Of a stretch of DNA of 64,000 nt, positions 33,951-46,243 are shown in pieces. The DNA comes from Hirsutella rhossiliensis (taxonomy: Eukaryota; Ascomycota; Sordariomycetes; Hypocreales; Ophiocordycipitaceae): positions 868,001 to 932,000 of the forward strand of contig NW_025408667.1 in NCBI RefSeq assembly GCF_020360975.1, in the 5' to 3' direction. Both the position numbers and the translations under genes were made by a program. The number at the start of each line of letters is the position of its first letter. Within the stretch, counting starts at the first letter, position 1. A model generated the notes under the pieces. The model did no database searches, had not been told where the DNA came from, and saw only the letters and a program-made list of their open reading frames with translations.

Positions 33951-36900
33951 CTAACTCCCTCCCGGCCCCTTGTCAGGCGCTCGCGATCGGCTCGACAGCA
34001 GCTGCGAGAGGACAAAGTGGTTGACGTCCTCGTCGGCCCAGTAGCCCATGTGCGACGCAATCGTGTTGATGGGGTTAAAGTCGAGGGCGCTCCTGTGCGC
34101 AAAAGCTCCGTCAGTCGACACCGAGTCACACCAAGCACACATACACTGTCCTCGTCTCTCTTCACTTACTCCTGGATGCTGTAGTCCACCCTCCCGTTGC
34201 GGTTGAGCGCGCGCACCTTGACTTCTTCGGCACGCAGCTTGCGCGCCCTGCGGCTCTCGGCGTTGGCCCTGGCGGCGTCGCCGCCGCCCGACACCGCCGT
34301 CCTGCTGCGCTGAAACGTCGAAAAGAGCGTCTCGATCTCGTCGTCGATGAGCGTCGCGCTCTGCTGCCGCCCCGCCGTCGCCAAGTCGGCGAGCTGCCGC
34401 TTGCGCTCGTCCGTCCGCCCCTCGGCCTCGAGACCTCCGGCCCTGGGTTCCTCTGCGCCTGGCTGCCGCCGTCGGGCCGCATCGTCGGCCTCCATGCGCG
34501 TCACTTCCTCGTTGGTCAGTCCGAGGCTGCGGTTCAGCAGGTTGCTCGCGATGCCTGCGCTGAGGCTCGACCACAGGCCGCTCACGCTCTGGCCGACTCT
34601 TGCTCCGATTCCCGTCAGGCCCTGCGGCGCCACGTTGCCAAAGATGCCCTTCTTTGTGTAGGGCAGCAGCTGTGGCTTCAACGCCGCCATTGCCGGCGAG
34701 ATCAGGGGCTCCAGGCGATAGCTGACGGGGTCAGAGGGATGGAAAATGTTGAAGAGCTGTTTGACTTTGGGCGACGAAACCAAGGGCGAAAGCCCGTCGG
34801 TGGAGGAGACGTCGTCGCCAGTCGAGGCTGCTGGCGCGGCGAGAAAAGGGTCTCCCGCTTCTCTAGGATGCAGCGGGCTCCCAGTCGGTAGGCCGTCAGA
34901 TGAATGCCGAGCGGCAATGGTCCTGCGGCCATCATTCTGTCAGCGGCTGGGCGACGTACGCGAGCAAGCCGAGAAATGTCCGTACCGTCCTTTGAGCATC
35001 TGAAATAATCCAACCGGAGATCCAAGACAAAAGTAATCGTGCACCTCGAAATCAAACTGCAGCTCATTTTCCTTCGTCTTGGTCTTCGGGCGTCCCTGCT
35101 GAGGCCAAATGCGTAGCGGGTGTCTCTGTTCCTGTGACTGTGCCCTCTGGCGGCACAACACATCAAAGTATATAGCAGAGCCCAGCGAGTGGCCCATGAG
35201 ATGCACCTTGCCTTTAAACTCGGGGTTCTGCTCTCGGAAGAGTCTCAGTATGCGGTTCGTTTCAGCAACAACAACCCTCGAGATTTCCTCGCGATATGAG
35301 CTTTGGTATAGCAACACATCCAGAGCTAGATCCGAAATCAGCGACCTGGCAAAGGCAACCCCTTCTATGGTGATGTCTTCAAGAGACGGGTCTGCGGACG
35401 AGTGAGCAATGGCAATTCGGCGCAGTCAAGGATGGCTTACATCTATCTTCTTCCCCGTCGATATCTCCGAGGTCACGTTCACCCTTCCTTTGGCGCTGCT
35501 TTGGAAATTCAATCAGATGCCTCCAGCAGACTGGCAGTACCTGCACTCGGCAGTTCCCAGGTCCAGCATCAAACTCCGAGTTCAGAGCTTTCAAGTCTGC
35601 GGAGCCTGTGTAAACCGACTTGAGCGTCTTGCGCAGCACATTGACGTCGTGAACAAAGTTGACGCTCTCCATCCTGGCAATAGGTCAGCCGTGTCCAGTC
35701 CGAGAAAAAACCAAGGGATAGAAGAGCTTCCCCATACCGGAGACCGAGACGCTGTCCGATGCCGTGCGTAACCAGCACCAGATGCTCAATCTCGCGACCC
35801 TGGGTCTCGCCCGCCTGCGCGTTGTAGTCGTCCTGGATTTCTAGCTCGTCGCGTTTCCTGATTTGCTCCTCCGTCTCAGCCGAGCTTTTGCCTTCATTTT
35901 CGATGAGGGACGAGAGCTCCCGCTCCAGTTTCGTTTGCCGGTTTCCCACATTGTTTGATGCCGACCGGCGGCGCTGCCGTGGGTCGTCGCTAGGATCCCT
36001 GCTTGCGGGAGGTGCGGACTTTCGTTTCCGGGTCCTCTCCTCGCGCTCGTCCAGGCCAGACAGGTCTTGAGCCGATGGATCCTGGAGCTTGTCCTCTTTT
36101 TCCTTGGTCTTGTTGGGTTCTGTATACCCTCGGATCAACTTGACGCCGCTCATGTAACCGCCGCCGGCGAATCTCTCGTAAACCGACGTCGTAACCCAGG
36201 ACAAGACACCATCGGTTGAGAGCCAAGCGGTGTTGGCGTCTTGGTAGGTGGCCACGTTGCTCATGTAGGCACCAAACAGCCGATAGGGCTGTGGTTGGGG
36301 GGCAAGTTGCGAGGGCGCCGACGCGTCAGACGTCGTCTCAGAGCTCGGTTTTGAGGAGTCTTCCTCGGCAGCCACAGGACCAGAGTCTTTCGGGTCGGTC
36401 TGGGTTCGCGGTAGAACTGAAGTTTGTCTCAGCGGCAATGCTTCAGCGGGGCATATCGGGCACACCAACCTGGAAGAAGCCACGGTTTCGTTTTCAGATA
36501 GCCCTATGTAGTACGTGAGCAAAGGTTGAGGACTTGCCCGCTCTGGGGCGAAGCCTTACCTCCTCCAGCTGAGCCGCAAGATTCTCTTCACATGGTCTTA
36601 GGGTCGAGCCCTCCTGGAAGAACCAGGTCCCACGGCGGGCTGGGTCGAGAATCAGCGAGCGCACGGCGACTCCCGGCCTGGAATCTCACGTACCTTCGTA
36701 TACAGGACCCAGCCAGTAGACTGGAGCCAGTTCTCGCTCCTCGATGTCGACATGGAACAGGAAATCCTCGTTTACCGGCACATGTATGCCACTATTGGCC
36801 GCAGATGCAGTCTGTCTTGTCTTTGGGCTCCGATTCGACTTGACCGCATCCGAGGGTCCTGGCTGCGCGGTTCGAGAGCCAGAGTCTTTGAATGGAGATG

Positions 36901-37391
36901 CGTGGCTATCCTCTGCAGCCTCGAGGAGCTTCTGGTAGCGAGCCTCTAATCTCTTCGAATCGGAGGGTGAGAAGGCGGTGAACTTTTTGGGACGCGGCGG
37001 GGGCTTGATGTCCTTCTGGGGAGGTAGGGCGGTTTTGATGAGCCGGGGTTTTCGCTTGGGCACCTAGAGGGTCGTAAACGGGATGAGCAAGGCATCGGGA
37101 ACAGCAGCGGCAAAGAGTCAGGCATACATCAACGGCGTGGAACCATTGGACGTCCAAGGGCGGACAGTCCTTGGGGTATGTGCGCAAGCTCTGCCCGTAC
37201 AGAGGGGTTGTGCTATGGTCTCCGGAAGCTCCCGCAGGTGCCGGAGGCTCGTGGGGTTTGTTGTCTGGAGTTGGCGTCGTTGTTCGGCTGCTGGCCCATG
37301 GATTGATGGACTCGACGGCCGATGTCAGGTACGACTTTTCAGGCTTCTTGTCGGCTGAGTCGGGGGGCATTTTGCGCGAGCCAAGGGACAT
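33951..37391 (-). CDS. DDHD-domain phospholipase A1 (Ddl1/PA-PLA1-like)
   Basis: Exons are 37391-37128, 37063-36694, 36639-36560, 36503-36470, 36416-35738, 35673-35441, 35391-34986, 34922-34170 and 34092-33951, giving 986 aa from the chosen ATG. Order: Pro-rich N-terminus; VQWFHAVD and GPVYEARRGTWFFQEG typical of the family; GAYMSNVATYQD; LVLVTHGIGQRLGLR; lipase motif LMGHSLGSAIYFD with nucleophile Ser; then the DDHD domain with FEVHDYFCLGSPVG, IFHPSDPVSYRLEP, RVDYSIQE and HMGYWADEDVNHFV. Yeast Ddl1 and human DDHD1 cleave phosphatidic acid, cardiolipin and related lipids. The true start is doubtful: the open frame continues upstream to about 37550 without an ATG and encodes a mitochondrial-presequence-like stretch, so a 5' exon is probably missing. 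Confidence 0.9.
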
Positions 37392-37997
37392 GGATGCGAG
37401 TGTCGATGTCTTTCCGAGGCGATGCGCCGACGTGGAGAATGGCTGCCTGAGCCGATGGCCTTTGTTACTCGAACTAGGCGACAACGTGGGTGCTTTTGTG
37501 CCCTTGGAGAAGTCGAGAACGAGGGAGCATGTTGGCGCAAGGGGTCAGTTGCAAGCGTGCGATGTGGGAAAGGAGTTGCGCATACGCCCTGCTTGTCTAG
37601 TAGTTGAATGTCGAGCGGATGGAAGCACGTCACTCGTTTGCATGGCGATGCAGGGCATTTACTGTAGGTACCCATGGTGGGGTTCCGCTGAGGTCCAGAG
37701 GATGCCAGCCTATCGAGACAGCTGGAGCTACCTCCCACCATGGAGCCTTGCTAGGCGACTCGGCGCCAACGGGACATGGATCAAGCCACGCCTTGGTACG
37801 AAGTACCTTGACTTTGATCACCACGGCGCCTCGACACTTTCACGAGGAGTAGAACCATCATCCTCTCCCGCTTCTACGCCATTTTCTTTTGAAGCCTGAG
37901 TGACTGCCTAGCACATGGGGGTATGCCTTACAAGGCTGTCGGGTTTCAAGCCTGGCTTGTGTCATGAAAAGCCCCGTCTTACCGCTTACACGCAATG
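37392..37997. other. 5' region of the DDHD gene and 3' region of the ankyrin gene
   Basis: It contains the open, ATG-less extension of the DDHD frame (37392 to about 37550). Otherwise no gene was seen. Confidence 0.45.
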
Positions 37998-38805
37998 TCA
38001 AGGTGATAATGCCCCGACCTGGAGAATTGCGGACCACGACCCGGGCCTCTCTTGGGCAATGTGCTCGGCCGTGCGACCCCGGCCGTCCTGCAGGCCGCGG
38101 ATATCGCCGTCAGACTGGACACTCAGACGTCCGAGCCCCATGGACTCGGCGGCGTTGCGAGCCGGCATGGGGAATGACTCGGTTGCCATCGTTGATGACA
38201 GCCAGAGGAGGAGCCATACAACTTCCTCGTGCCCCTTCTCCACGGCAAGATGAAGCCCGCTCTTCATCTCGGCCAGCGGATCCTGGTAGCGCACCAGGGA
38301 GGCCACGTCGCTCACTTGGTCCTGCGTACGTTGCAGGAGCTCGACAACGCCGTTCACGTCACCCTCGGAGCACATGATGTGGAGCGCCCGCGCAGGCCGT
38401 GCTTCCGGGTTGTTCTGAAGATACGCCTCCTCCGTAATGGAAGGGAAAATGTCGAGCTGCTCCTGGACGCCGCCCTCGTTGTTGTATCGCGCCAGAATGG
38501 GCGTGCCAGAGGCCGACTGCAGGAACGGGTTGGTGGATGATGGCCCTGCCCGGTTGACGGCCAGGAAGGACTCGCAGCTGGGGCATTTGAGCGACAGAGC
38601 AACAGCCGAGGCCTCTTCCATCAGGCATTCCCTGGTTTCAACATCAGCAGCCTGGTCAGCCGCGACGATGCGAAGCGTACCAGTGAAAGTGACACCCGCA
38701 GCCGAGTTGCAGGTCGTCGGGCACCGTGTCTGGCGAGGCGTCGTCACCTTGATCGTCATCGACGCCTAGGACCAAAGGCTCGTCGCAAGCCTTGCAGCGA
38801 GACAT
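37998..38805 (-). CDS. RING-H2-like zinc finger plus ankyrin-repeat protein
   Basis: Exons are 38805-38681 and 38631-37998, giving 252 aa. Splicing joins a Cys/His-rich N-terminus: C4-x2-C7, then C36, C38, H39, H41, C44 and C58-x2-C61, which fits a RING-H2 variant with a long, acidic first loop. The intron lies between W42 and the metal ligand C44, so the finger exists only in the spliced product. Residues about 110-185 contain two ankyrin-like units (RALHIMCSEGDVNGVVELL and SGLHLAVEKGHEEVVWLLL). The pairing suggests an E3 ubiquitin ligase or adaptor, which is inferred. A longer upstream frame exists, but MSRCKACDE is the better start. I do not recognise the family. Confidence 0.75.
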
Positions 38806-39831
38806 TGCGCTAGCTAGTAAGAAGTCTGTGAGTCGGTCAGGGTCAGGCTGCGTGCCAGTCCAAACACACATGTGTACTAAAATTAGGTTGCGATGGGATG
38901 GAAGCAAGGCCCAAACGAGGACGAAGATCGAGAGCCAGGTAATTGTGACTCGCCCGTGTGCGCGACTGACAGGCGGCTAAATTTTTCCGTGCCTTCATGG
39001 CGCAGACTCACAGAGATGGATGGCCGAGCTGTACCCGCAAGTACCTCGCTACAGTGCTCGAGGCCGGTAAAATGCCCAAGCAAGGCTGTCATGCAGGGCC
39101 CCGCCAGCTTGGACATGCTACGTCATCCCCTAAAGTAGGTACGTACAGAACGTACAAAGGGTCCATGGAAGTCGTGGACATTCGTGGCTTGGCTGTATCT
39201 CGGTACTCGGTACCTTGATCCTCGCGCTCCGAGGGCCGACGGATGCCGTTGGCCGCGCATGTGCGGATGCAAATGCAACACCGGCAATTTCTTTGCCACT
39301 GAGGTTCCATTGCTCCCTTTTGAGATACATCCGGTGCGATCTCTCATGACTCTGACATTTTAAAGCTCACAATCTTCATGGGCGTAGAGGCATCCATACC
39401 TACTTACCTACCTGCCTAAGGTACCTACCTACCTAGGTAAACTTGATGCTGCTAGCCAAATTGCCAACGAACGAGTCAAGTACCCGATACCTTATCCGTG
39501 AGCAGCAGTGTGGCTGTAACGCCTGGCCTCCCCCTCGCGGTGGGGGGGGGACCTGACAAGCATGTACCCAAAGTCCCCCCAGGTTCCTTTGTCGTCAGTC
39601 GGCTCCTTCTCCTCGTGCCTGGTCAGGCAGGTCGCAAGTCCCTTCTCCGTCATCACCACCTACCTACCTATCCATCTTACTGCGCATGCCCTCCTCTCCT
39701 TTTCCTTGTCGCCATTTCTCCCAGGCCTCGTCATTCAACCTCAGGCCATCGTCTGCCCTCCGCCTCTTCAGGCCATTTGCTACCCCTCCTCGTCTGTAGC
39801 TGGCGATCGTTTTTGACCCCTCAACCCCACC
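38806..39831. other. Divergent promoter region, ankyrin gene and fimbrin (1 kb)
   Basis: No gene was recognised. It holds a TACCTACC-type repeat at 39395-39440 and another run near 39658-39672. Confidence 0.45.
39395..39440. repeat. TACCTACC-type degenerate microsatellite with CCTAGG palindrome
   Basis: Repeated (T)ACCTACC units end in ACCTAGGT, about 400 bp upstream of the fimbrin start. A second shorter run is at about 39658-39672. Such runs are frequent in promoters of related fungi; function unknown. Confidence 0.6.
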
Positions 39832-42000
39832 ATGAATGTCCTCAAATTGCAGAGGTACGCGGCCTTCCCGAGCACCATGACCCTCTGCGCCAAGCTGACA
39901 CGCGCCCCTCTAGGAAGTTTCCCCAGTTCCAGCAGAATGAAATCTTCACTCTGTCCGACGCTTTTCAGCGGCTCGACGTCGACGACAAGGGCTATTTAGA
40001 CGAAGCCACCGCAATCAAGGCTACCCAGCAAAGCGAGAGTCAGCCCTACGATGTCGTCCGCCAGGCCCTCAAGGAAGTCGAGCTCGACTCGTCGCGTCGT
40101 GTCGAGCTCGAGGACTACGTCGGCGTCAGCATCCCCAGCGCACACTCGTCCGCCCCCGCTAACTCGGTCACCAGCTCATTGCCAGAGTCCGCGATGCCTC
40201 GCCCGCCCAGAAGCGTCTCTCGACAGGACCGGTCTCTCCCAGCACCGCCGGCGTCGTCGCCCAACGGACCGGCCACGTTTCAAAGGGCAGCGTAACCGGC
40301 AGGATTCAGGTCCAGGGCTCCAGCGCCAACATCACCCACACCATCAACGAGGACGAGCGAACAGAGTTCACGCGCCATATCAATGCCGTGCTCGCCGGCG
40401 ACTCCGACGTTGGAAACCGCCTCCCTTTCCCGACGGATACCTTTCAGATGTTTGATGAGTGCAAGGACGGCTTGGTCTTGGCCAAGCTCATCAACGACAG
40501 CGTCCCAGACACCATTGATGAGCGTGTCCTCAACCTGCCGGGCAAAAAGACCAAGAACCTCAATGCTTTCCAGATGACAGAAAACAACAACATCGTCATC
40601 GAGTCCGCCAAGGGCATCGGCTGCTCTGTCGTCAACATTGGCGCCGGCGACATTATCGAAGTCCGCGAACATCTCATCCTTGGCCTCATCTGGCAAGTTA
40701 TCCGACGCGGCCTCCTGGGTAAAATTGACATCAAGCTTCACCCAGAGCTATATCGGCTGCTGGATGAGGACGAGACCCTGGAGCAGTTTCTGCGACTGCC
40801 CCCGGAGCAGATTCTGCTTCGCTGGTTCAACTACCATCTCAAGGCCGCCAACTGGCCCCGGAGGTTTGTTTTCTAACACTTGGGCGCGAGTTTCGAAACG
40901 GTTCAGGGCTAACTTTCCCAAAGGGTCAACAACTTTTCCAACGATGTCAAAGACGGCGAGAACTACGCCGTCCTCATGGCGCAAATAGGACCCGAGTACG
41001 GCTGCACACGAAAGCCGCTGCAGACAAGAGATCTCCTCCAGAGGGCAGAAGAGGTTCTCCAAGAGTCGGAGAAGCTCGACTGCCGCAAGTTCCTGACGCC
41101 CAAGTCCCTGGTCGCAGGGAACCCCAAGCTCAACCTTGCCTTTGTTGCCAACCTGTTCAACAACCATCCTGCCTTGGACCCAATCACAGAGGAGGAGAAG
41201 CTCGAAGTGGAGGACTTTGACGCCGAGGGCGAGCGCGAGGCTAGAGTGTTTACGCTCTGGCTCAACAGCCTGGACGTTCAGCCCCCGGTTGTGTCGTTCT
41301 TCGACGACCTGAGAGATGGCACCATCCTCCTACAAGCGTACGACAAGGTCATCAAGGGCTCTGTCAACTGGAGACATGTGAACAAAGCCCCGGCTCATGG
41401 CGGCGAAATGTCCAAGTTCAAGGCGGTCGAAAACACAAACTACGCCATTGAGCTTGGCAAACAGAACGGCTTCTCACTCGTCGGAATCCAGGGGGCAGAC
41501 ATCACTGATGGACAAAGGACTCTGACGCTCGGCTTGGTCTGGCAGCTTATGCGCAAGGACATCACTCTGACACTGTCTTCTCTGGCTCAAAAGCTTGGAA
41601 AGAGGGAGATTACAGATTCCGAGATGGTCAGGTGGGCCAACGACATGTCGCGAAAGGGGGGCCGGAACTCGAGCATCCGCTCCTTCAAGGACCCGGCCAT
41701 TGCTTCTGGCGTTTTCCTGCTCGATGTTTTGAACGGGATGAAGAGCAGCTACGTCGATTACGATCTCGTCACGCCGGGCAAGAGCGACGAGGACGCCTAC
41801 CTGAACGCCAAGCTCAGCATCAGCATTGCCCGGAAGCTGGGCGCTACCATTTGGCTGGTGCCCGAGGATATCTGCCAAGTCCGCAGCCGCCTGGTCACGA
41901 CCTTTATCGGTTAGTCTTTGATTGACTCAGTTATGAAGCCCAACGTTTTGCTAACTTGCGACAACCAGGATCACTCATGGCCACGCACGAAAAGATGTAA
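39832..42000 (+). CDS. SAC6: Fimbrin (plastin), actin-bundling protein
   Basis: Cross-links actin filaments in endocytic patches and the sub-apical actin collar of hyphae. Exons are 39832-39854, 39914-40124, 40175-40863, 40924-41909 and 41969-42000, giving 646 aa (yeast Sac6: 642). Residues about 10-75 form an EF-hand region (one recognisable loop, DVDDKGYLDE). Two actin-binding modules follow, each with two calponin-homology domains, carrying GKKTKNLNAFQMTENNN, WFNYHLKAANWPRRVNNF and RVFTLWLNSL, and ending in DICQVRSRLVTTFIGSLM. Joins restore conserved sequence at every intron. The gene symbol follows the yeast ortholog. It converges on the sterol acyltransferase gene, 340 bp away. Confidence 0.96.
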
Positions 42001-42340
42001 GCTTGCTTGGGGAGATGTGGGGCTATCTTTTCACGCTGTCTGTACTTGAACCGGTAGCTGGTGTCTCGCGGGGGCTTGATCAAAATCACAACTTGAAAGC
42101 ACGTCGCGTCTTCCACAAGGTGTGAACCACGCGTATTGGTGGTACTGTCCGTTTGGAGTTGCAAGAAGATTGTAGATGCTGGAAAGGAGTGGAGGTCCTC
42201 CGCGATTTCTGTCCTTTTGACTCATGGCGCGAATTGATCCAACCACACAACCTACATGCCCTTTTATCCTTTTGAAGTTTTTTTCTTTCCTCCTCTCATG
42301 TCTAAATCCTGCTGCTTCTCGTTCCCCTTCTCCTCCTTCG

Positions 42341-44935
42341 TCAAAGAACAAGGTACAAGCTGCACAAAAGACTTGGACAAGTAAAGATGCCTAGCCAAAA
42401 CATGAAATTGCCCAGCGTCTTGCGGCCCTTGAGCCACTTGGTGCGGCTAAGCCTTACAAGCTACGGGTTGGGGGGATCACGTCAGTCGCTGCGTTTCCCG
42501 AGCCGCTGTGTTCAAAGGTAGAGAAGGACGGGGGTGAAGAGGGTCGCTGGTACGCAGTGAAGAAGAGCGAACAGGCACATACCGGCAGCTGGCACATCTG
42601 CAGGATGAGCAGGTAGCCCCTGAGCTTCCTGAAGAGGCACAGCATGATGAGCTCGTGGACGCAGGCGGAGAAGAAGAAGGTGATGAGGGTGGCGGCATGC
42701 TTGTTGACTTTCATGGAGGAGATGGAGCTGTGGTAGACGTGGCGGAGGAGGAAGATGTGGACGGGGCGATTCCAGTCGCGGGCGAACTGGTCCCAGGACA
42801 CTGGAGAAGGGAGATTTGTGTGTTTAGTAAACGTTGCGTCTTCGTGGCTTTGGCTGGGCGTTGCCGGGTTTTGGACTGAATAAAATTTATGAAAAAGAGG
42901 GGAGACTCACCGCTGTTCCACCAGGGGCCGTAGAAGCTTCGGTCGGCAAAGTAGGTCAGTTCGGCGAGGATGTTAAGGATGGTCTCCCAGATGAGATACC
43001 ACACGAGCTGAGGAGTTGGAGTTGATTTTGGTCAGCCTGCGCTTCCGATGAGGCGACGAGGCGCGTGCCAAGAGACTGCTTACCAGATACTCTATCATAA
43101 AGGGAAAGATGAGGTCGCTCAGCAGCCAGGGGAACTCTCTGACTCTGCCAGAGAGCGGTACGCCGGCTTCCTTCATCTCGACGGTTTTCATCACGACGGG
43201 GTCTGCGGCGGAGAAGGGTCAGAGACGGCTCGACGTTTGCCCTGATTTGATTTCTTTTCTCTTGCCCCTGTCCCCTTTTTTTGTTTCCCCCCTTGATTCT
43301 TGATTCTGAAAGGAGAATAGGCTAGGCTTTGGGGCTGGCTCACAGATGGAATACTGAGAAACCTGAATCATGACAAATATGATGCCCACCATGGCGACGA
43401 CCTTCTCGGCCACGTAGGCCCAGCTAATCGACTCGGACTGCGGGTACTCAAGCTCGTACACGACAGTCGGCAGAGGAATCCACCGGTAGTGGCTCACGAA
43501 GCCGAGATTGTTGGGATACGCCCTCAACGCATCGGCAGCGGTGCCGCGCAGCTCGTCGGCCAGGGCGTCTACTTCCCTCCGGATGGCGCGGCCAAAGAGT
43601 CGGATCCGCTCATCGTCGAGCGGCTGCCTCGAGGCCACGGCCTGCGCAATCTGGTCAATGTCGGCCTCGTAGGCCTCGTGCTGCTGCTGCTGCGGCTGCG
43701 AGGCGGAGAGCCGCCGACGCCGACGCTGCTGCGCCGCTGCCGACGAGGGGGCCTCGTCGAGGTGCGACGTATCAACGGCCGAGGCCGAGGGTGCCGTCGC
43801 GCTGGGGTTGCTGGCCGGGTCGACGAGGTCAAGCCGCTTGAGCTGGGAGAGCAGAAAGAGGCGCCTGTCGTGGACGGTGGAGAGGTAGCCGTTGTAAAAG
43901 GCGTACGAGTGCTGTTTCATGAGCATGACGAGGCCGTGCAGGACGAAGAAGACGGTGTGCGTCCACGGCCAGCCGCGCACGAGGGTCCAGCTCACAACGC
44001 CGGCGATGAATGCCGTCTGCCATATCTGACCTCCACTCGTTGGTTCAGCACGAGACGGAGCTGTTTCGCCAATCCGGGGGAAGAGAGGTGCTTGCTCACG
44101 TTTTGGATGATCCATCCTCCACTGTCCCAGTGCAGATAGCCGTAGAATACGAACTTCTGAATCACCCAGCTGACTCCCGTCAGGGCGCACATAATTCCGT
44201 CGGAGACGAGCAGGACGACGACTGGGCTCAGCCGTCAGCAAGGCAAATCAACCAAAGGTAACAAGTCGGCAGCTTACCGTCGCGGCGGAACATGGTCTTC
44301 ATAATGTCGCTCGACCCCAGAGGCGTGCCGTGCTGCCTCCAGTTGTCGGCCGAGATCTTAAAGACAAAGAGAGCGACGGCCAGCCAAAACAAGACGTAGA
44401 AGCCGTGAAAGGGGCTATTTGCCGCCGCCACGTTTTGAGGGTCAAAAGCCGAGAACTGCTGCGTAAAGACGAGCCCGCTGAACCTGCCCCTGGACCTGGC
44501 CGCCTGCGGATCCTTGGCGCGCTGGGAGCTCTTGCGGAGGAGGTCCTGGATGTCCCTCTCATTCGCGGGCAGGATATGGACGCCGGCGCTGTCCCGGACG
44601 ACGGCGGCGCGGACATGGTGCGTCGGCGACGACGGCTGGTCGGCCGCTGCGAGGGAGAGGCCATGGCGGGCGCGCGGCGATTGCTGGCGGTCGTGGAGGA
44701 GGTGGGCGCCGGTCGCGTAGGCGGGGCGGACGTTTTCGTCGTAGTCCTCCTCGCTGGGCGTCTCGGACCCGGGTTGCGATGCGTTGAGGGTCACGCCGGC
44801 CTCGCGGAGAGCGCTGGCCAGCGACCTGGTCGGCGGCGAGGGGCGTCGATCTCGGAGCCCGCCATTTTCGGCTTCAGGGCCAGGACGCGGGGTGTTCGGG
44901 GACCTGGGTTCCGGCGTCAAGCGCTCGGCGGTCAT
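42341..44935 (-). CDS. ARE2: Sterol O-acyltransferase (ACAT, MBOAT family)
   Basis: ER membrane enzyme that esterifies ergosterol with acyl-CoA for storage in lipid droplets. Exons are 44935-44278, 44221-44100, 44025-43344, 43202-43084, 43007-42911, 42800-42583 and 42460-42341, giving 671 aa. The first 170 residues are disordered. Transmembrane segments begin at FHGFYVLFWLAVALFVFK. Hallmarks are the HSYAFYNGYLS region, FYGPWWNS followed by WDQFARDWNRPVHIFLLRHVY, and ITFFFSACVHEL with the catalytic His. The last exon ends LSRTKWLKGRKTLGNFMFW and a hydrophobic tail. A Gln/Arg-rich cytosolic loop lies at about residues 340-400. The canonical FYxDWWN motif has Pro instead of Asp. The ATG at 44935 is the first in frame. 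The symbol assumes a single ARE1/ARE2-type gene. Confidence 0.92.
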
Positions 44936-46243
44936 TTCTGGGTGTGGGCGGAGGATCGAGGGGCAGGGCGTGCTTGAATTCGATTGGTGTACTGTCGCAC
45001 TTGGGAGCAAGGGAGCCCTTCCACGTGTCTCTGTTCCTCAAAGTGTGAGGGTTTCAGCGACTCGAAATTAGGTTTATCATGTGAGACAGAAGCCAGAGAA
45101 AGCAAGAAGGCGTCGATGCCCGACAAGAAGGAGACGAGACGAGAGAGAAGGACCTGGAAGGGGAGAGCGCGGGTCAAGATGGAGAGGCCCGGCGGGAACG
45201 TTTCATGTCTTCGACGCGGCTGTCGAGCAGGGCTATCGGGCAGGACGGGGAGTCCGAACTGCGATCTACTCGGTTCGACAGGATCTGCGGCAGCCCATGT
45301 CCGGGAAGGATGGAGGTCGGTTTGACGAGAGTGGCGGGCGTCAGGCAGAGGGCGAAGTCGACAGATGGACAGATGTCCGTCGGAGAACATGGTCGCCCGA
45401 AGCTCCTTTTGACTGCTGACTGTATATATTAGTAGGCACTGTACCGTTTCCGGATACGGAGGATACCCTGAAAGACAAGACAGACGGCTGCTATTCCCGA
45501 GATTACAAGTTAGGCAGTCTAGGTAAATAAGACACCGCCAGGCTTTGTCCGTTTGCTGGTCTAAAGTCAGAGAGTGCCGATGCCGGATTAGCCTAAAGAC
45601 GGGAGCCACAGTGGCAGTGGGTGCACGCAGCCACTGAAGATTCGGTACTTTGCATTCGCGAGATGACTAAGGCGCTGATGTCACCGGAGGGCGTTTCGGT
45701 GCGTACCTGAACCTTTTGGAGCTGTGCTGTGGGGACGCAGGCTGAAGCAACTGCGCATAAATCGTCCCAGGCTGCCAGTCGACGGCGCGAAGCTGCTGGG
45801 TGGGTGTTGAGTCGCTGCCGCAAGCAAATGTGCATTCTGAGTCGACAGTCCCAGCCAGGTCTCGTATTCGGGACGTCAAAGGTGTGGATGGATGGCTTAT
45901 TTTAGCTCGCATTCAGTTAGCGCATCGAATGCACAAAAGGCGGTGGTGGTGCCGTGACGAAGCGCGTCTCTGACCGCCATTACGTCAGCAGGCAAAAAGA
46001 TTCTGCGGCCTTCTTCGCGTTGGAGCTATCACCCCTACCAACCGCCTCTTTTCGCAACCTCAAGCCTGCATTGCAGACCAACCGCAAGCAAAAACGAGGC
46101 TACCACCATCTCAACCCACCCCCTCCCCGTTTGACAGGACTGCTACATCGGTCCCTCGTCGCCGTCTTGGCCGTCAGCCTCACCACTCACGCGTTGTCGT
46201 GTGTTTTTCCTGCACTTGATCGTCATCCCCGACCACCATTATC
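44936..46243. other. Divergent promoter region, sterol acyltransferase and SR protein (1.3 kb)
   Basis: No gene was recognised. Several short frames lack any family feature. The last 200 bp are pyrimidine-rich, as expected for the SR-protein leader. Confidence 0.4.

Noticed and set aside
44330..44977. 215-codon frame antisense to the sterol acyltransferase N-terminus
   Set aside because: Shadow of a disordered, GC-rich exon.
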